64,000 nucleotides of DNA from Yoonia ponticola (GCF_014199395.1 NZ_JACIJM010000005.1:248001-312000); one strand, 5' to 3'. Counted from the first letter of the stretch, positions 8,569 to 17,912 are shown. Numbers and translations are program-made. Notes: a model not told the origin generated them from the letters alone.

Positions 8569-9048
8569 ATGGAAACGACGACCCCCAAAGGTTTTGCACA
8601 GCACGACCACACGACCTGTGTCGCGTCGGCCCTTGCGGCTGCTGATGCTGCTTGTCTTGCGCGTAAGGTGCAATTCACGCCGGTGCGACGCCGGACGCTT
8701 GAAATCCTGCTCGAAGCGCATGCTGCACTTGGTGCGTATGATGTGCTAGCGCGGCTTGATACGGACGGGTTCGGCGCGAAGCCGCCAGTGGCCTATCGCG
8801 CGCTGTCTTTCCTTGTGGATCAAGGGTTTGTGCACCGCATTGAACGATTGAACGCCTTTGTGGCTTGTTCTCATCCGGACACAGTTCACAATCCTGCCTT
8901 CATGATCTGCCGCGGTTGCGGAACGGTCGCCGAGGCGCAGGCGACTGATACATCCTTGGGGGCTACGGCTGCATCAACAGGGTTCCAAATCGAACAAACT
9001 GTGATCGAAGCAGAGGGCCTTTGCCCAGAGTGTCAGACCGTACCATGA
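8569..9048 (+). CDS. zur: zinc uptake regulator, Fur family
   Basis: A 159-residue Fur-family repressor. The winged-helix part includes QFTPVRRRTLEILLEAH and AYRALSFLVDQGFVHRIE; the C-terminal dimerisation domain has the structural zinc pairs CRGCG and CPEC and the His-rich segment CSHPDTVHNPAF. Position at the head of the znuCB genes and opposite znuA identifies it as the zinc regulator rather than Fur. It starts just after the Zur box, so it is likely autoregulated. The ribosome site before ATG 8569 is weak. Its stop overlaps znuC by ATGA. Confidence 0.93.
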   Translation: METTTPKGFAQHDHTTCVASALAAADAACLARKVQFTPVRRRTLEILLEAHAALGAYDVLARLDTDGFGAKPPVAYRALSFLVDQGFVHRIERLNAFVACSHPDTVHNPAFMICRGCGTVAEAQATDTSLGATAASTGFQIEQTVIEAEGLCPECQTVP

Positions 9049-9779
9049 CCCTACTCGCTGCTGAAAAAGTCGCCTTTCGCTATGGTGGGCATAATGTGTT
9101 GGATCGTGTCACGCTGGCATTGGTCCCGGGTGAAATCGTGACGATTGTCGGGCCAAACGGGTCTGGTAAATCGACGCTTTTGCGGGTTCTGATTGGGGCG
9201 CTGAAGCCAAGTAGTGGTGCGGTGACGCGGGCGAAGGGGCTGAAAATCGGCTATGTGCCGCAAAAACTGCATATCGATCAATCGATGCCGCTGACCGTGC
9301 GCCGGTTTCTGGATTTGCCGAAACGTGTAAGCGACCATGATGCTTGTCAGGCGCTGGAAACCGCAGGGCTAACTGATCTGGGGCAACGGCAGATGGCGGG
9401 GCTGTCCGGCGGGCAATTCCAACGTGTTTTGCTGGCGCGTGCGATCATCGGGCGACCTGATGTCTTGATGCTTGATGAGGCGACGCAAGGGCTGGACCAA
9501 CCCGGATCTGCGAGTTTCTATCGACAAATCGAAGCAGTCCGTACCGAGCTTGATTGTGCTGTCTTGATGGTCAGCCACGAATTGCACGTGGTGATGAGCG
9601 CCTCTGATCGCGTGATTTGTCTGAACGGGCACGTTTGCTGTGAAGGCACGCCTGAAGTTGTCAGTGCCGCGCCCGCTTATCGCGAATTATTCGGGACCGG
9701 AACGGGCGGTGCGCTGGCGCTTTACCGTCATGACCACGACCACCATCATCATGACCACTCACACGAGGCCGCTGAATAA
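9045..9779 (+). CDS. znuC: zinc ABC transporter ATP-binding protein
   Basis: A 244-residue ABC ATPase powering zinc import. Walker A is GPNGSGKST, the signature is LSGGQFQRVLLARA, Walker B is VLMLDEATQ, and the switch His is in SHELH. The C-terminal tail is His-rich (YRHDHDHHHHDHSHE), as often in zinc transporter ATPases. The start at 9045 is taken from the ATGA overlap with zur and gives the expected N-terminus MTLLAAEKVAFRYG. It overlaps znuB by one base (TAATG), so the three are one operon. Confidence 0.96.
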   Translation: MTLLAAEKVAFRYGGHNVLDRVTLALVPGEIVTIVGPNGSGKSTLLRVLIGALKPSSGAVTRAKGLKIGYVPQKLHIDQSMPLTVRRFLDLPKRVSDHDACQALETAGLTDLGQRQMAGLSGGQFQRVLLARAIIGRPDVLMLDEATQGLDQPGSASFYRQIEAVRTELDCAVLMVSHELHVVMSASDRVICLNGHVCCEGTPEVVSAAPAYRELFGTGTGGALALYRHDHDHHHHDHSHEAAE

Positions 9780-10567
9780 TGCTTGACGATTTTGTGGTGC
9801 GCGGGGTCCTTGCGGCCCTCGGTGCGGTATTGGCGACCGGGGTGTTGGGCTGTTTCGTGGTCTGGCGACGCATGGCCTATTTCGGGGATGCGATGGCACA
9901 TGCGGCGGTTCTTGGGGTGGCGCTATCGCTGGCTTTTTCGCTATCAATCTACGTTGGCGTCATCATCACGGCGCTTTGTATCGCGTTGATATTCATACAA
10001 CTCACTGACGCGGGGCAAACCGCAGATGCGGCGCTGGGCGTGCTGGCGCACACGGCATTGGCACTGGGGCTCGTGATTGTTTCGCTATTGTCGGGCGCAA
10101 AACTAAGCCTGTCGGCTTACCTATTTGGAAGCGTCTTGAGCGTCGGAATTACGGACCTTGCCGTGATTTGGGGCGGTGCGCTGGTTGTTTTGGGGGTGCT
10201 GTGGTGGCAATGGTCGGACCTGTTAACCGCGACGCTCAGCCCGGATTTGGCCTATGCGGCGGGCATCGACCCGCGCCGTAAAGAGTTGCTGTTAACCGTG
10301 TTGCTCGCGCTTGTCGTAGCTGTCGCGATCAAGGTTGTCGGGGCGTTGTTGATCACCGCATTATTGATCATTCCGGCCTCTGCTGCGCGTCAATTTGCGC
10401 GGACACCCGAAGGCATGGCCGTCGCCGCGATGATCGCTGGCGCTTTGGCGGCATTATTGGGCACGCAAGGATCCCTGATGTTCGACACGCCGACCGGGCC
10501 GTCGATTGTTGTGGCGGCGGCGGGCATATTCACGGTGTCGATTATTGCTGGACGGTTGCGCAGTTGA
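9779..10567 (+). CDS. znuB: zinc ABC transporter permease
   Basis: A 262-residue integral membrane permease of the ABC-3 family with about eight hydrophobic helices. The beginning LDDFVVRGVLAALGAVLATGVLGCFVVWRRMAYFGD is typical, as is the coupling segment DPRRKELLLTVLLALVVAVAIKVVGALLITALLIIP. It forms the channel with ZnuC and receives zinc from ZnuA. The start overlaps the znuC stop by TAATG. The stop codon at 10565-10567 lies inside a copy of the 23-base dispersed repeat. Confidence 0.95.
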   Translation: MLDDFVVRGVLAALGAVLATGVLGCFVVWRRMAYFGDAMAHAAVLGVALSLAFSLSIYVGVIITALCIALIFIQLTDAGQTADAALGVLAHTALALGLVIVSLLSGAKLSLSAYLFGSVLSVGITDLAVIWGGALVVLGVLWWQWSDLLTATLSPDLAYAAGIDPRRKELLLTVLLALVVAVAIKVVGALLITALLIIPASAARQFARTPEGMAVAAMIAGALAALLGTQGSLMFDTPTGPSIVVAAAGIFTVSIIAGRLRS

Positions 10568-10586
10568 GTTGTTTTGGCGAAATGAA
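10564..10586 (+). repeat. third copy of the 23-base dispersed repeat
   Basis: An exact copy of the 23 bases that bound the element at 1655-1860 (core GTTGTTTTGGCGAAATGAA). Here it stands alone, overlapping the znuB stop codon and ending 14 bases from the convergent dtd stop. No partner arm was found nearby, so it may be the remnant of a lost element or a short functional motif. Confidence 0.8.
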
Positions 10587-10599
10587 TGCGGGCGTGGTT

Positions 10600-11037
10600 T
10601 TACACGTCCATCCATAGCGTCACAGGACCGTCGTTTGTCAGCGTGACTTTCATGTCAGCGCCGAATTTACCAGTCTCGGTGTGGATGCCTAGGGCGCTGA
10701 TATCGTTAATGAACGTTTCGTATAATGCGCGGCCCTCGTCAGGGTGGGCAGCGCTGGAAAAACCGGGACGATTGCCGCGTGATGTATCCCCTGCGAGCGT
10801 GAATTGACTGACGATGAGGGCGGAACCGCCTGTGTCTTTGAGCGACAAATTCATCTTGCCGGCGTCATCAGCGAAGATGCGTAGCTTGCTGATCTTCGCT
10901 GCAAGTTGGACCGATTTGGCCGCATCGTCGCCCTGCATTGCACAGATGAGGATCAACAAGCCGGGGCCGATTTCACCGATGGTGTGGCCATCTACGGCGA
11001 CTTTGGCGTCGGTGACACGTTGAATTAATGCTCTCAC
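10600..11037 (-). CDS. dtd: D-aminoacyl-tRNA deacylase
   Basis: A 145-residue protein that removes D-amino acids from mischarged tRNA in the cytoplasm. It matches the family from its first residues, [17 protein letters not shown], and carries the active-site motif SQFTLAGDT and the C-terminal [11 protein letters not shown] (the Gly-cisPro type motif). The start is a GTG at 11037 that overlaps the TGA of the PfkB kinase, giving the standard N-terminus; the longer frame to 11052 lies inside the kinase gene. Its grouping with the kinase is probably only co-transcription. Confidence 0.94.
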   Translation of the reverse strand: MRALIQRVTDAKVAVDGHTIGEIGPGLLILICAMQGDDAAKSVQLAAKISKLRIFADDAGKMNLSLKDTGGSALIVSQFTLAGDTSRGNRPGFSSAAHPDEGRALYETFINDISALGIHTETGKFGADMKVTLTNDGPVTLWMDV

Positions 11038-11951
11038 AGCTCCGATGCCCAAGGCGGGTTTGCACCAGCGCGTGAGACTGTGATTGCAGCAGTTTTTGCA
11101 CCGAGCGAAAGGGCATCGCGGATCGCGCTTTCAGACAGGTCGGCGACGGCAGACTTGGTTAACAGGCCCGCGTTGTGAAGGCTGGCAAGCAGGCCCGCGT
11201 TGAATGTGTCGCCAGCACCAACGGTATCAACAACGGTGGCTTTGTTGGCCGCGACAAAGACTTCTTGGGTCGCCGTATATCCGGTCACGCCTTTGGAGCC
11301 TTCGGTAATACACAGTAATTTCAGATCGTTATCAGCGACCATGCGCCGTGCTTTTTCGGCGGTGTCGCCGTTTGGATCGAGCCAATCGAGGTCTTCATCC
11401 GAAAGCTTTATGATATCAGCGAGCTTGATCATTTCGGCGATCCGCGCCCGATACGTTACTTCATCGTTAATGAATGACGGGCGAATGTTCGGGTCGATCA
11501 TCGTGACCTTGGAAGGTGCCTCGCGTTTGAGAAGCGCCAGGTAGGTCGCGGCACAGGGTTCAACCGCCAGTGAAATACCGCCTAAGAAAATCGCGTCCGC
11601 TGATGTCGCGGGCAAACTGTCAATTGGCAGCATGCGACCCGCGGTGTTTTCGTCGTAGAACGCATAAGTTGCGTGCCCATCGACCAATTTCACAAAGGCC
11701 AATGTCGTTGGCGCGTCGGAGCGGTGCGCGAGGCTGGCATCGACATGCGAGGCGACCAATGCATCAATCAGAACGGTGCCAAACAGGTCCGTCGAGAGGC
11801 CTGAATAGAACTGTGTCGGCACGCCCAAACGCCCCAAAGCGATGCTTGTGTTGAACACCGCGCCACCAGCGTGCGGCGCAAATGCGGCTTCGCCCGAGGT
11901 GGATTCACGGGGTAGCATGTCGATCAGGGCTTCGCCCGCGCAAAGGATCAT
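11034..11951 (-). CDS. PfkB-family sugar kinase (fructokinase-like)
   Basis: A 305-residue ribokinase-fold kinase that phosphorylates a sugar with ATP. The N-terminal [11 protein letters not shown] and [15 protein letters not shown] and the C-terminal catalytic motif [15 protein letters not shown] with its general-base Asp are clear. The pattern is closest to fructokinases, yet specificity inside PfkB is hard to judge by eye. It overlaps dtd by GTGA and follows the zinc-ribbon gene by 10 bases, at the end of the envelope-stress gene run. Confidence 0.9.
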   Translation of the reverse strand: MILCAGEALIDMLPRESTSGEAAFAPHAGGAVFNTSIALGRLGVPTQFYSGLSTDLFGTVLIDALVASHVDASLAHRSDAPTTLAFVKLVDGHATYAFYDENTAGRMLPIDSLPATSADAIFLGGISLAVEPCAATYLALLKREAPSKVTMIDPNIRPSFINDEVTYRARIAEMIKLADIIKLSDEDLDWLDPNGDTAEKARRMVADNDLKLLCITEGSKGVTGYTATQEVFVAANKATVVDTVGAGDTFNAGLLASLHNAGLLTKSAVADLSESAIRDALSLGAKTAAITVSRAGANPPWASEL

Positions 11952-11961
11952 CGCTTAACTC

Positions 11962-13080
11962 CTACTGACTGTTAGCGATAACAAATCCCACACCTGCCGC
12001 GATAATCAAGCCGATAATGACCGCAAAGGTGATTTTCCAAGCGGAATAGGGCCGTTCGCCCTGCACACGCCCTGTCCTGCCGTTAACGACAAATCGATAA
12101 GTTTTACCGTTATATTTGTAGGCTGCCAGCCAAACGGGCAGTAAAATATGCTTGAATGTCACGTCGCTGATCTGGGTTCTGACGTCGCTAACCCGTTGTT
12201 CATCACCGCCAATATCGTATTTGACGTCGCGCAGGATCATGCGGTCCATATAGGCGCGGGCTTGAGTGAAGCCGTCGGTCAGTTGAACTTGATAGCCTTC
12301 AGCGCGGAACCCGGCGAGGTATTCAGGCTTGTAGGGCTCTAATTCCGACAAATCCCACGGTTCTAATCCATCAGTGTATTTTTTCGGTAAACTGTTCGAT
12401 GCGAGCACCAGAACATCGTCAAAGAATCGTGCGACACGACCAGAGGCAGCCCGCCAACGGGTTTTGCGCACCTTCACTTGACGGCGTTTTCCGTCGCGCA
12501 CAACTGTTTTGGTTTCGTAATAGTGTGTGCCGCGTTGGCCCGAATAGCTGGATTTAGTGTCGGCGTCGAACGTCCAATAGGGGACGTAGATGCCGTTCAT
12601 TTTGCGTCCCTTGCGTGCATAGTCGGTTAAGCCATTTGGCGCGAACCAAAGCGAGCCAAGCCAATTCGTCAGCTCTTTGCGTGACGCAGGTTCATCCAAT
12701 TCGAACGGCAGTAAACCACGGGGTTTGATGTGTCTGTGTGTGCCTGTGTCGGTGACAACTGGGGTCGCACAAAAGGGGCATTCTGCCGCGTGTGTGTCGC
12801 CGTCAAATTCCGTTTGCGCACCACAGTTGGGACAGGTGATGACCTTGGTTTCTTCGATTTCCTCGGAATCCAGCGCATTAGCGACAGCATCTTGGAAATC
12901 GAGTTCTTTGATCCCGTTCGCCATACCCGTCGCGGTTTCAAGCGCTTCAGTATTGCCACAATGATCGCAAATCAGCCTATGCTGGCCGGGGTCAAAGCGC
13001 AGGTCAGAACCGCAATTATCGCAAGGAAATCGATGTTCTTGCAGTGGGCTGGCGGGGCTGTCGAAATCAATGTCTGGCAT
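11962..13080 (-). CDS. two-zinc-ribbon, single-TM protein (YdjG-like)
   Basis: A 372-residue protein with two N-terminal zinc ribbons, CDNCGSDLRF..CDHCGN (about 19-42) and CPNCGAQTEF..CPFCATPV (about 83-108). A middle region rich in Tyr, Trp and basic residues follows, and one C-terminal membrane helix (ITFAVIIGLIIAAGVGFVIA). This architecture matches, from memory, YdjG of the Bacillus PspA-YdjGHI membrane-stress operon. The presence of an SPFH protein two genes upstream, as YdjI in that operon, supports the link. The soluble part probably faces the cytoplasm. It begins three bases after the lipoprotein gene stop. The biochemical function is unknown. Confidence 0.75.
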   Translation of the reverse strand: MPDIDFDSPASPLQEHRFPCDNCGSDLRFDPGQHRLICDHCGNTEALETATGMANGIKELDFQDAVANALDSEEIEETKVITCPNCGAQTEFDGDTHAAECPFCATPVVTDTGTHRHIKPRGLLPFELDEPASRKELTNWLGSLWFAPNGLTDYARKGRKMNGIYVPYWTFDADTKSSYSGQRGTHYYETKTVVRDGKRRQVKVRKTRWRAASGRVARFFDDVLVLASNSLPKKYTDGLEPWDLSELEPYKPEYLAGFRAEGYQVQLTDGFTQARAYMDRMILRDVKYDIGGDEQRVSDVRTQISDVTFKHILLPVWLAAYKYNGKTYRFVVNGRTGRVQGERPYSAWKITFAVIIGLIIAAGVGFVIANSQ

Positions 13081-13083
13081 GAT

Positions 13084-13512
13084 CTAAATAGCGCTTATCA
13101 CAGGTTGCAGCGTGCAGGGAAAGTTCAGCGCACCACCGTCGCCAAACGTGCCTTCGCAGTAATTTCCACCCGATGGCGTTTGGAAAAGCGAAATGCAAAT
13201 CCCGCTCCAATCGCCCGCTTCGGCGACGCACATCGTATTGCCATCAAAGCCGGAAATCGTGCTTTCGATCCGTGTGCCAAAGGTCGGGTTCACATAGGTC
13301 GCGGTCCCATCAAGCGCGAAAATCACGCCTTCGCCACTGGGCGCGAGGGCGCTAAATGCGTCGACTGTCGGGTGGCGCGCTTTGAGATCGGATTGCGCCG
13401 TAATTACATCGACGGGCAACGCGCCATCAGGGCGCGAGATCGCGTCGTCGGAGGCCACGCAGCCTAACAAAAGGCCGACGAAACCGAGGCTGATTAGGGT
13501 GCGTGACGTCAT
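13084..13512 (-). CDS. small predicted lipoprotein
   Basis: A 142-residue secreted protein with a signal peptide ending in a lipobox (FVGLLLGC, Cys about 18), so it should be lipid-anchored. The mature part holds four further cysteines that could form disulphides. No family was recognised. The ATG at 13512 lies two bases after the stop of the SPFH gene, and the following zinc-ribbon gene starts three bases later, so it is tightly embedded in the envelope operon. The longer frame back to 13782 only reads through the SPFH gene in another frame and is rejected. Confidence 0.7.
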   Translation of the reverse strand: MTSRTLISLGFVGLLLGCVASDDAISRPDGALPVDVITAQSDLKARHPTVDAFSALAPSGEGVIFALDGTATYVNPTFGTRIESTISGFDGNTMCVAEAGDWSGICISLFQTPSGGNYCEGTFGDGGALNFPCTLQPVISAI

Positions 13513-13514
13513 GG

Positions 13515-14642
13515 TTAAACTCCCGGAGGGGGCGGTGGGGCAACGGTAAAGATGCTGTTCAAATCGGCGACATCTTCTGCTTTGATCCAACCGTCTTGGC
13601 CTTGTGTCCAGACCAATGTGTCGCGGTTCAAGCTGCCATCGGTGACTTTGCGGCCCATCGCTGCTTTGGAAAACGGTCCAGTGACATCGCCGGAAACCGC
13701 GATATGCCAAACATGTTCGGCAGGCGGGGGCGGTGGCGGAGGAGGGGCCATCGCGGCGGGTTGCTGCGGGGCTTGCCCCCACGGTCCGGCATTCTGATTC
13801 GGGTTGAACATATTGCCCATCTGCATGCCCAATCCGGCACCCATTCCCATACCCATCGCCTGACCCGCAGCAGAGCCTTCGGCGCCCATGGCTTCGGCGG
13901 CTTTGTACTTCATGTGATCGTCGAGGTTGCCCGCGATTCCACGTGAAGTTCTTGTATCCAACGCCTTTTCTACCGCAGGCGGCAGGCTGATGTTTTCGAT
14001 ATAAAGCTCGGGCAGCGTGATGCCGTATTGCGCAATCGTGGGGTTGATGGCCTCTGCGATCAGTTTACCAACTTCGCCTGTGTTCGCGGCCATATCCAAA
14101 ACCGGAATGCCGGATTTCGCGATGGCGCGGCTAAAGTCTTGGACGATGATATTGCGGATTTGGTAGCTGATTTCATCGGCGGTGAATTCGCCATCAGTGC
14201 CGACGATTTCGGTCATAAACCGCGCCGGATCGCTGACCTTCATCGTATAAGTCCCGAATGCACGGATGCGCGTCGGGCCAAATTCGGGATCGCGCAGCAT
14301 GATCGGGTTTTTTGTGCCCCATTTCAGGTTGGCAAACCGCGTCGTATCAACAAAATAGATCTCGGATTTGAACGGCGATTTAAAGCCGTGATCCCAATGC
14401 TGCAACGTCGTCATGATCGGCATGTTGTTGGTTTCTAGCATGTAGAGACCGGGTGTAAACACGTCCGCGATTTGACCTTCATGAACAAAAACAGCAGCTT
14501 GGCCTTCGCGAACCGTCAGCTTTGCACCGTATTTGATTTCATGACCCGCGCGTTCAAAACGCCAAACCATTGTGTCTTGGGTGTCATCAGTCCAGTGGAT
14601 GACGTCAATAAATTGACCTGAAAGAAAGTCGAGAATGCCCAT
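13515..14642 (-). CDS. SPFH-domain protein with C-terminal GYF_2 domain (YdjI-like)
   Basis: A 375-residue protein. Residues about 1-250 form an SPFH/virion-core-like domain (VREGQAAVFVHEGQIADVFTPGLYMLETNN and TYTMKVSDPARFM). A Gly/Met-rich then Pro-rich linker (about 250-310) follows. The last 60 residues are a GYF_2/DUF4339 module (WHIAVSGDVTGPFSK..DTLVWTQGQDGWIKAEDV). SPFH proteins scaffold membrane microdomains. GYF_2 modules are thought to bind partners through Pro-rich peptides. There is no signal peptide, so it is cytoplasmic or peripheral to the membrane. It is flanked by lipoproteins, TelA and a zinc-ribbon membrane protein, suggesting a membrane-stress complex. Confidence 0.85.
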   Translation of the reverse strand: MGILDFLSGQFIDVIHWTDDTQDTMVWRFERAGHEIKYGAKLTVREGQAAVFVHEGQIADVFTPGLYMLETNNMPIMTTLQHWDHGFKSPFKSEIYFVDTTRFANLKWGTKNPIMLRDPEFGPTRIRAFGTYTMKVSDPARFMTEIVGTDGEFTADEISYQIRNIIVQDFSRAIAKSGIPVLDMAANTGEVGKLIAEAINPTIAQYGITLPELYIENISLPPAVEKALDTRTSRGIAGNLDDHMKYKAAEAMGAEGSAAGQAMGMGMGAGLGMQMGNMFNPNQNAGPWGQAPQQPAAMAPPPPPPPPAEHVWHIAVSGDVTGPFSKAAMGRKVTDGSLNRDTLVWTQGQDGWIKAEDVADLNSIFTVAPPPPPGV

Positions 14643-14645
14643 AAA

Positions 14646-14774
14646 TTAGGTCTCCTTAATAATCGTCGTGTCTACCGTTTGCACTGCCGACGGACTGTCA
14701 CCGCGTCCCGTATCGAAAATCACCATGCCAAACGCGCTTTTGCATTTGTGCAACGTGTGTTTTGGGCCTCGCAT
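14646..14774 (-). CDS. possible 42-residue protein
   Basis: A short frame starting MRGPKHTLHKCKSAF with GAGGA six bases before the ATG, ending three bases before the SPFH gene. No family was recognised and the composition is unremarkable. The good ribosome site and tight spacing in an operon argue for translation, but it could also be a chance frame in a leader. Confidence 0.4.
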   Translation of the reverse strand: MRGPKHTLHKCKSAFGMVIFDTGRGDSPSAVQTVDTTIIKET

Positions 14775-14849
14775 GGATGGTCCTCTTGAGTGCAAATATC
14801 GACTTGTTAACATTAAGCTAAGCAGCGTTGTGCCGCATAGCAAGGTTAC

Positions 14850-15818
14850 TTAACTTGGTCCGCTATTCAGCAGTTCGCGGGCGATAACCCGCGCGATTGG
14901 GGCTGCTTCGGCAGCATCCATACCTGTGCGGAAACGCGGATCGTAAAGCATTTTGAGCAATAGCTCGTCGTGCGTTGTCAGCAGTCCAAATTCCTCGTCA
15001 TCGTTGAAAATCGACGGGCGAGCCTGCGGGCTATCATTGGCAAGGCCGAGGCCCTGCGCCAGTTCTTCGTGAAAGCATGACGTGCGCAAAAGGTCAGGGT
15101 GTTCAGCCCGAATGATGGCGACGGCCTTGGAATAGCTCGCGGTGCCACCTTGGGAAAAGGCGACCACGATGCACAGTTGATCGCGCGGAAGTTGTGTAAT
15201 GGCACGCAGAGAACTCTCTGCAATTCCTGGAACAATTTCGCGCAAACGGTCACGGAACCCAAGTCTGTCATCTTCGCTCAATACAAGAACGTGGTAGTTC
15301 GGGTCGACATCGGTCTGCGTAATCGACAATCCGCTGGCCCGCGACAGCCGCCGCGCATAGGCGCTGATCGTGTTGCGGTCCTTTGTTTGTTGAGTTTGCG
15401 AGACGGACGGCCCAAATTCAGTGGTCATCCGAACAGGCGTATCCCAGCGACGCAGTCGAGACAGCGTCGCTTGCGGGCGCAAAACGCCGCCCTCAGTCAC
15501 ATATTCATCGAACAGCGCGATACGGACAAAATTTCGCGCGAGAATAGTATCGGTGAACGGTGTATCAGGGCCGCCACCATCACCGCGTAACAACCCTTGC
15601 GTGAGCAGGTCATTCTGCAAACGTCGGTAATAAATTGCTAAGGCTTTGCTGGCCTCGCTGGGTTCGGTCACAATCGGTTCGGGTTCCGGCGTCGGTTCTG
15701 GTCGTTGCACTGGCGGTGTATTTGGGATCGGCTCAACCGGCGGTGGCGTTTCGCAGGCGGCAAGCGTCATCAGGCCCAAAAGGCCCGTCATACGCATAAT
15801 GCCGCCCGCAATTTTCAT
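14850..15818 (-). CDS. DUF2927-type lipoprotein
   Basis: A 322-residue predicted lipoprotein. The signal peptide ends in LMTLAAC with the lipobox Cys near residue 23, followed by a Pro-rich spacer (PPPVEPIPNTPPVQRPEP). The remainder matches the DUF2927 pattern: TPFTDTILARNFVRIALFDEY near the beginning and CFHEELAQGLGLANDSPQARPSIFNDDEEFGLLT near the end. The HEE motif is reminiscent of zinc metallopeptidases of the gluzincin/metzincin type, so a protease role is possible. The start directly abuts the TelA stop (TAA then ATG). It would act at the outer or inner membrane surface. Confidence 0.75.
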   Translation of the reverse strand: MKIAGGIMRMTGLLGLMTLAACETPPPVEPIPNTPPVQRPEPTPEPEPIVTEPSEASKALAIYYRRLQNDLLTQGLLRGDGGGPDTPFTDTILARNFVRIALFDEYVTEGGVLRPQATLSRLRRWDTPVRMTTEFGPSVSQTQQTKDRNTISAYARRLSRASGLSITQTDVDPNYHVLVLSEDDRLGFRDRLREIVPGIAESSLRAITQLPRDQLCIVVAFSQGGTASYSKAVAIIRAEHPDLLRTSCFHEELAQGLGLANDSPQARPSIFNDDEEFGLLTTHDELLLKMLYDPRFRTGMDAAEAAPIARVIARELLNSGPS

Positions 15819-17009
15819 TTAAGCACCTGTCGCAGTTCCGATGGTATCACCGGTTTTGTCGCCACGTGCTTTGGCAGAGGCAAGCGTATCTTTCAACTCT
15901 TGCTCCATTTTTACCATTTCGGCCTCGGCTTCAGAGCGTTTGCGTTTGCCTTCGTCCGCGATTTCCAAGCTTTCGTTGATCGTGGCGATCAAGTCGGCGT
16001 TGGCTTGCTTCACTGCGTTGATATCGAAAACGCCGCGTTCCATTTCGGTGCGGATGACCTTGTTCGCGTCACGCAAGTTCTTCGCGTTCGAGGTTAGCAA
16101 TTCGTTGGTCAAATCGTTGGCATCGCGGACCGCTTCTGCGGCTTCGGCAGACCGTTGGATCGTTACTGCTTGGGCGAGTTGGGTTTCCCAAAGCGGGACC
16201 GTGTTAACCAAAGTCGAGTTGATCTTGGTTACGAGCGACTTGTCATTTTCTTGCACGAGGCGAATTGATGGCAAAGATTGCATCGTGACCTGACGGGTCA
16301 ACTTCAAGTCGTGAACACGACGTTCCAGATCGTCACGCGCGGCCCGCATGTCGCGCAATTCCTGCGCAACCATCACCGCGTCGCCTTCTGGCGTTGCTTC
16401 GACTTGCGCAACCTTAGCGGGGATCACTGTGCTGTCGAGTTCTTCGAGTTTGGCCGTGCCTGCCGCGATATAAAGCGCAAGTTCATCGTAGAATGCGAGA
16501 GTTTTGTCGTAAAGAATATCAAGGCTTTCGATGTCGCGCAAAAGCACGCCTTCGTGGCGCAAAAGGTCTTCGGTGATCCCGTCAATTTGACCTTGAACAC
16601 CTTCAAATTTCGCAACAAATTTGGCCATAGGGGCGGCACGACCTAGCAGTTTTTCCCACCAGCTTTGCTTGCGACGGACATCAAGTTCGGACACTGAAAA
16701 GCCACGGATCGTGGACACGATACTGCGCAGGCTGTCGCCTGCTGGACCGACGTCTTTGTTGCGGACGCCTGCAAGCATAGATTGTGAAATCTCCTGCAAT
16801 TCGGCCTGTGCGCCCGAGCCGAAAGAAATGATCGACTGCGTTTCCGTAATGTCGATTTCGTTCATTCGTTTGGTGATCGCGGCGCTCGTCGGCGCGTCGG
16901 CATCGGCCAATGGAACCAGTTCGCCCATCGGTTCTGGCAGCACCACGGCTGTCACTTTTTCAACATCGGCCAAAGTGGCCGCAGCTTTTTCGCGGATCGT
17001 ATCAGACAT
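15819..17009 (-). CDS. TelA/KlaA-family toxic anion resistance protein
   Basis: A 396-residue, mostly helical cytoplasmic protein of the TelA family. The core around DKTLAFYDELALYIAAGTAKLEEL and the segment IRLVQENDKSLVTKINSTLVNTVPLWETQLAQAV is typical. Coiled-coil-prone stretches dominate the C-terminal half. The family is linked to tellurite and colicin resistance, but its biochemical role is unsettled. Pairing with XpaC 27 bases upstream mirrors xpaC-yaaN of Bacillus, and TerC nearby recalls ter-type stress loci, as known from the literature. It begins the tight run with the lipoprotein and SPFH genes. Confidence 0.9.
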   Translation of the reverse strand: MSDTIREKAAATLADVEKVTAVVLPEPMGELVPLADADAPTSAAITKRMNEIDITETQSIISFGSGAQAELQEISQSMLAGVRNKDVGPAGDSLRSIVSTIRGFSVSELDVRRKQSWWEKLLGRAAPMAKFVAKFEGVQGQIDGITEDLLRHEGVLLRDIESLDILYDKTLAFYDELALYIAAGTAKLEELDSTVIPAKVAQVEATPEGDAVMVAQELRDMRAARDDLERRVHDLKLTRQVTMQSLPSIRLVQENDKSLVTKINSTLVNTVPLWETQLAQAVTIQRSAEAAEAVRDANDLTNELLTSNAKNLRDANKVIRTEMERGVFDINAVKQANADLIATINESLEIADEGKRKRSEAEAEMVKMEQELKDTLASAKARGDKTGDTIGTATGA

Positions 17010-17036
17010 ATGTGTCCTCCTGAAGATGTGGCTGTT

Positions 17037-17912
17037 TCACGAGCCGTCGCGCTGCAATCTATCGCGCAGCACTTTGATTTCGATATCCATATCCGTCCGA
17101 TCATCGACCATCATTTTGTCGGTTCGGGCGGCAAAGTTTTCTTGTAGATCGTCTAGCAGTGCGACGTAATCTGACCGCACAGTTGGGTCTGATTTGCGGC
17201 CATAAAGGTCGACGAATTTGATCGTCGCGTCGCGAGCGCCTTCTAGGTAAACACCGAGATATTTGCGGGCGCGGGTCAGGTCGCGCGGGTCTTCTTCGAC
17301 TGTGCGGGCCATTTTGCGAGCGGTCGCTGAAAATGCCGCGACTCGGGCGGTCAAATCACGATCTTCAAGGCGTTCGATGTGATCTTTCATCGCGGATAGG
17401 CTTGCGTCAGCTTGGTCAACGACGCGTGCGACGCGGTCCTGTTGAAAGGTGTCGACGCCTTCCATGCGTTTGTCTTTCAACGGGTCGATGCCAAAGGCAA
17501 CGCCGTGCAAGCCGAGCGCGACGACGCCATATAATACAGACCCGATCAGGCCGCTGTCGCCGGTATACGCGGCCAGTGTGACGCCCAAACCAGTCGCAAT
17601 CGATGCGATCATTTTGCGCGGGATGCTGGGTCTGCGGGCGACGCGGCGTGCGTTATATTCCGCCTCTGCTTTCAATCCTTCGCGTGTGAACCACGCGGCA
17701 AATGTCAGCAACGCGGCCCCGACGAGAGCCAGCAAAAGCGTCATTGGCCCATCGTTAATCGACGTGAAAATCAGGACAACGGCGGGAACAAACAGCAATC
17801 CAGTGCCCTTTGTCCCGTCATCTGTGATCGCATGTTCAAGCGGCGTCTCGCGCATATCCTCGGCAGAGGATGATCCGTTTGGGCTATATTTTCCGCCAAA
17901 TTTCTTCGCCAT
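17037..17912 (-). CDS. XpaC-family membrane protein
   Basis: A 291-residue protein of the family annotated as 5-bromo-4-chloroindolyl phosphate hydrolysis protein. Residues about 36-75 and 93-145 contain membrane segments. The C-terminal 130 residues are helical and charged, containing VDTFQQDRVARVVDQADASLSAMKDHIERLEDRDL. The family is usually found next to TelA, as here. It overlaps the upstream two-helix membrane protein by one base (TAATG). Enzyme activity implied by the family name is doubtful; a membrane partner of TelA is more likely, which is inference. Confidence 0.82.
   Translation of the reverse strand: MAKKFGGKYSPNGSSSAEDMRETPLEHAITDDGTKGTGLLFVPAVVLIFTSINDGPMTLLLALVGAALLTFAAWFTREGLKAEAEYNARRVARRPSIPRKMIASIATGLGVTLAAYTGDSGLIGSVLYGVVALGLHGVAFGIDPLKDKRMEGVDTFQQDRVARVVDQADASLSAMKDHIERLEDRDLTARVAAFSATARKMARTVEEDPRDLTRARKYLGVYLEGARDATIKFVDLYGRKSDPTVRSDYVALLDDLQENFAARTDKMMVDDRTDMDIEIKVLRDRLQRDGS

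Noticed and set aside
13513-13782. Extended start of the small lipoprotein at 13782
   Set aside because: The extra 90 residues read through the SPFH gene in another frame and would bury the signal peptide.
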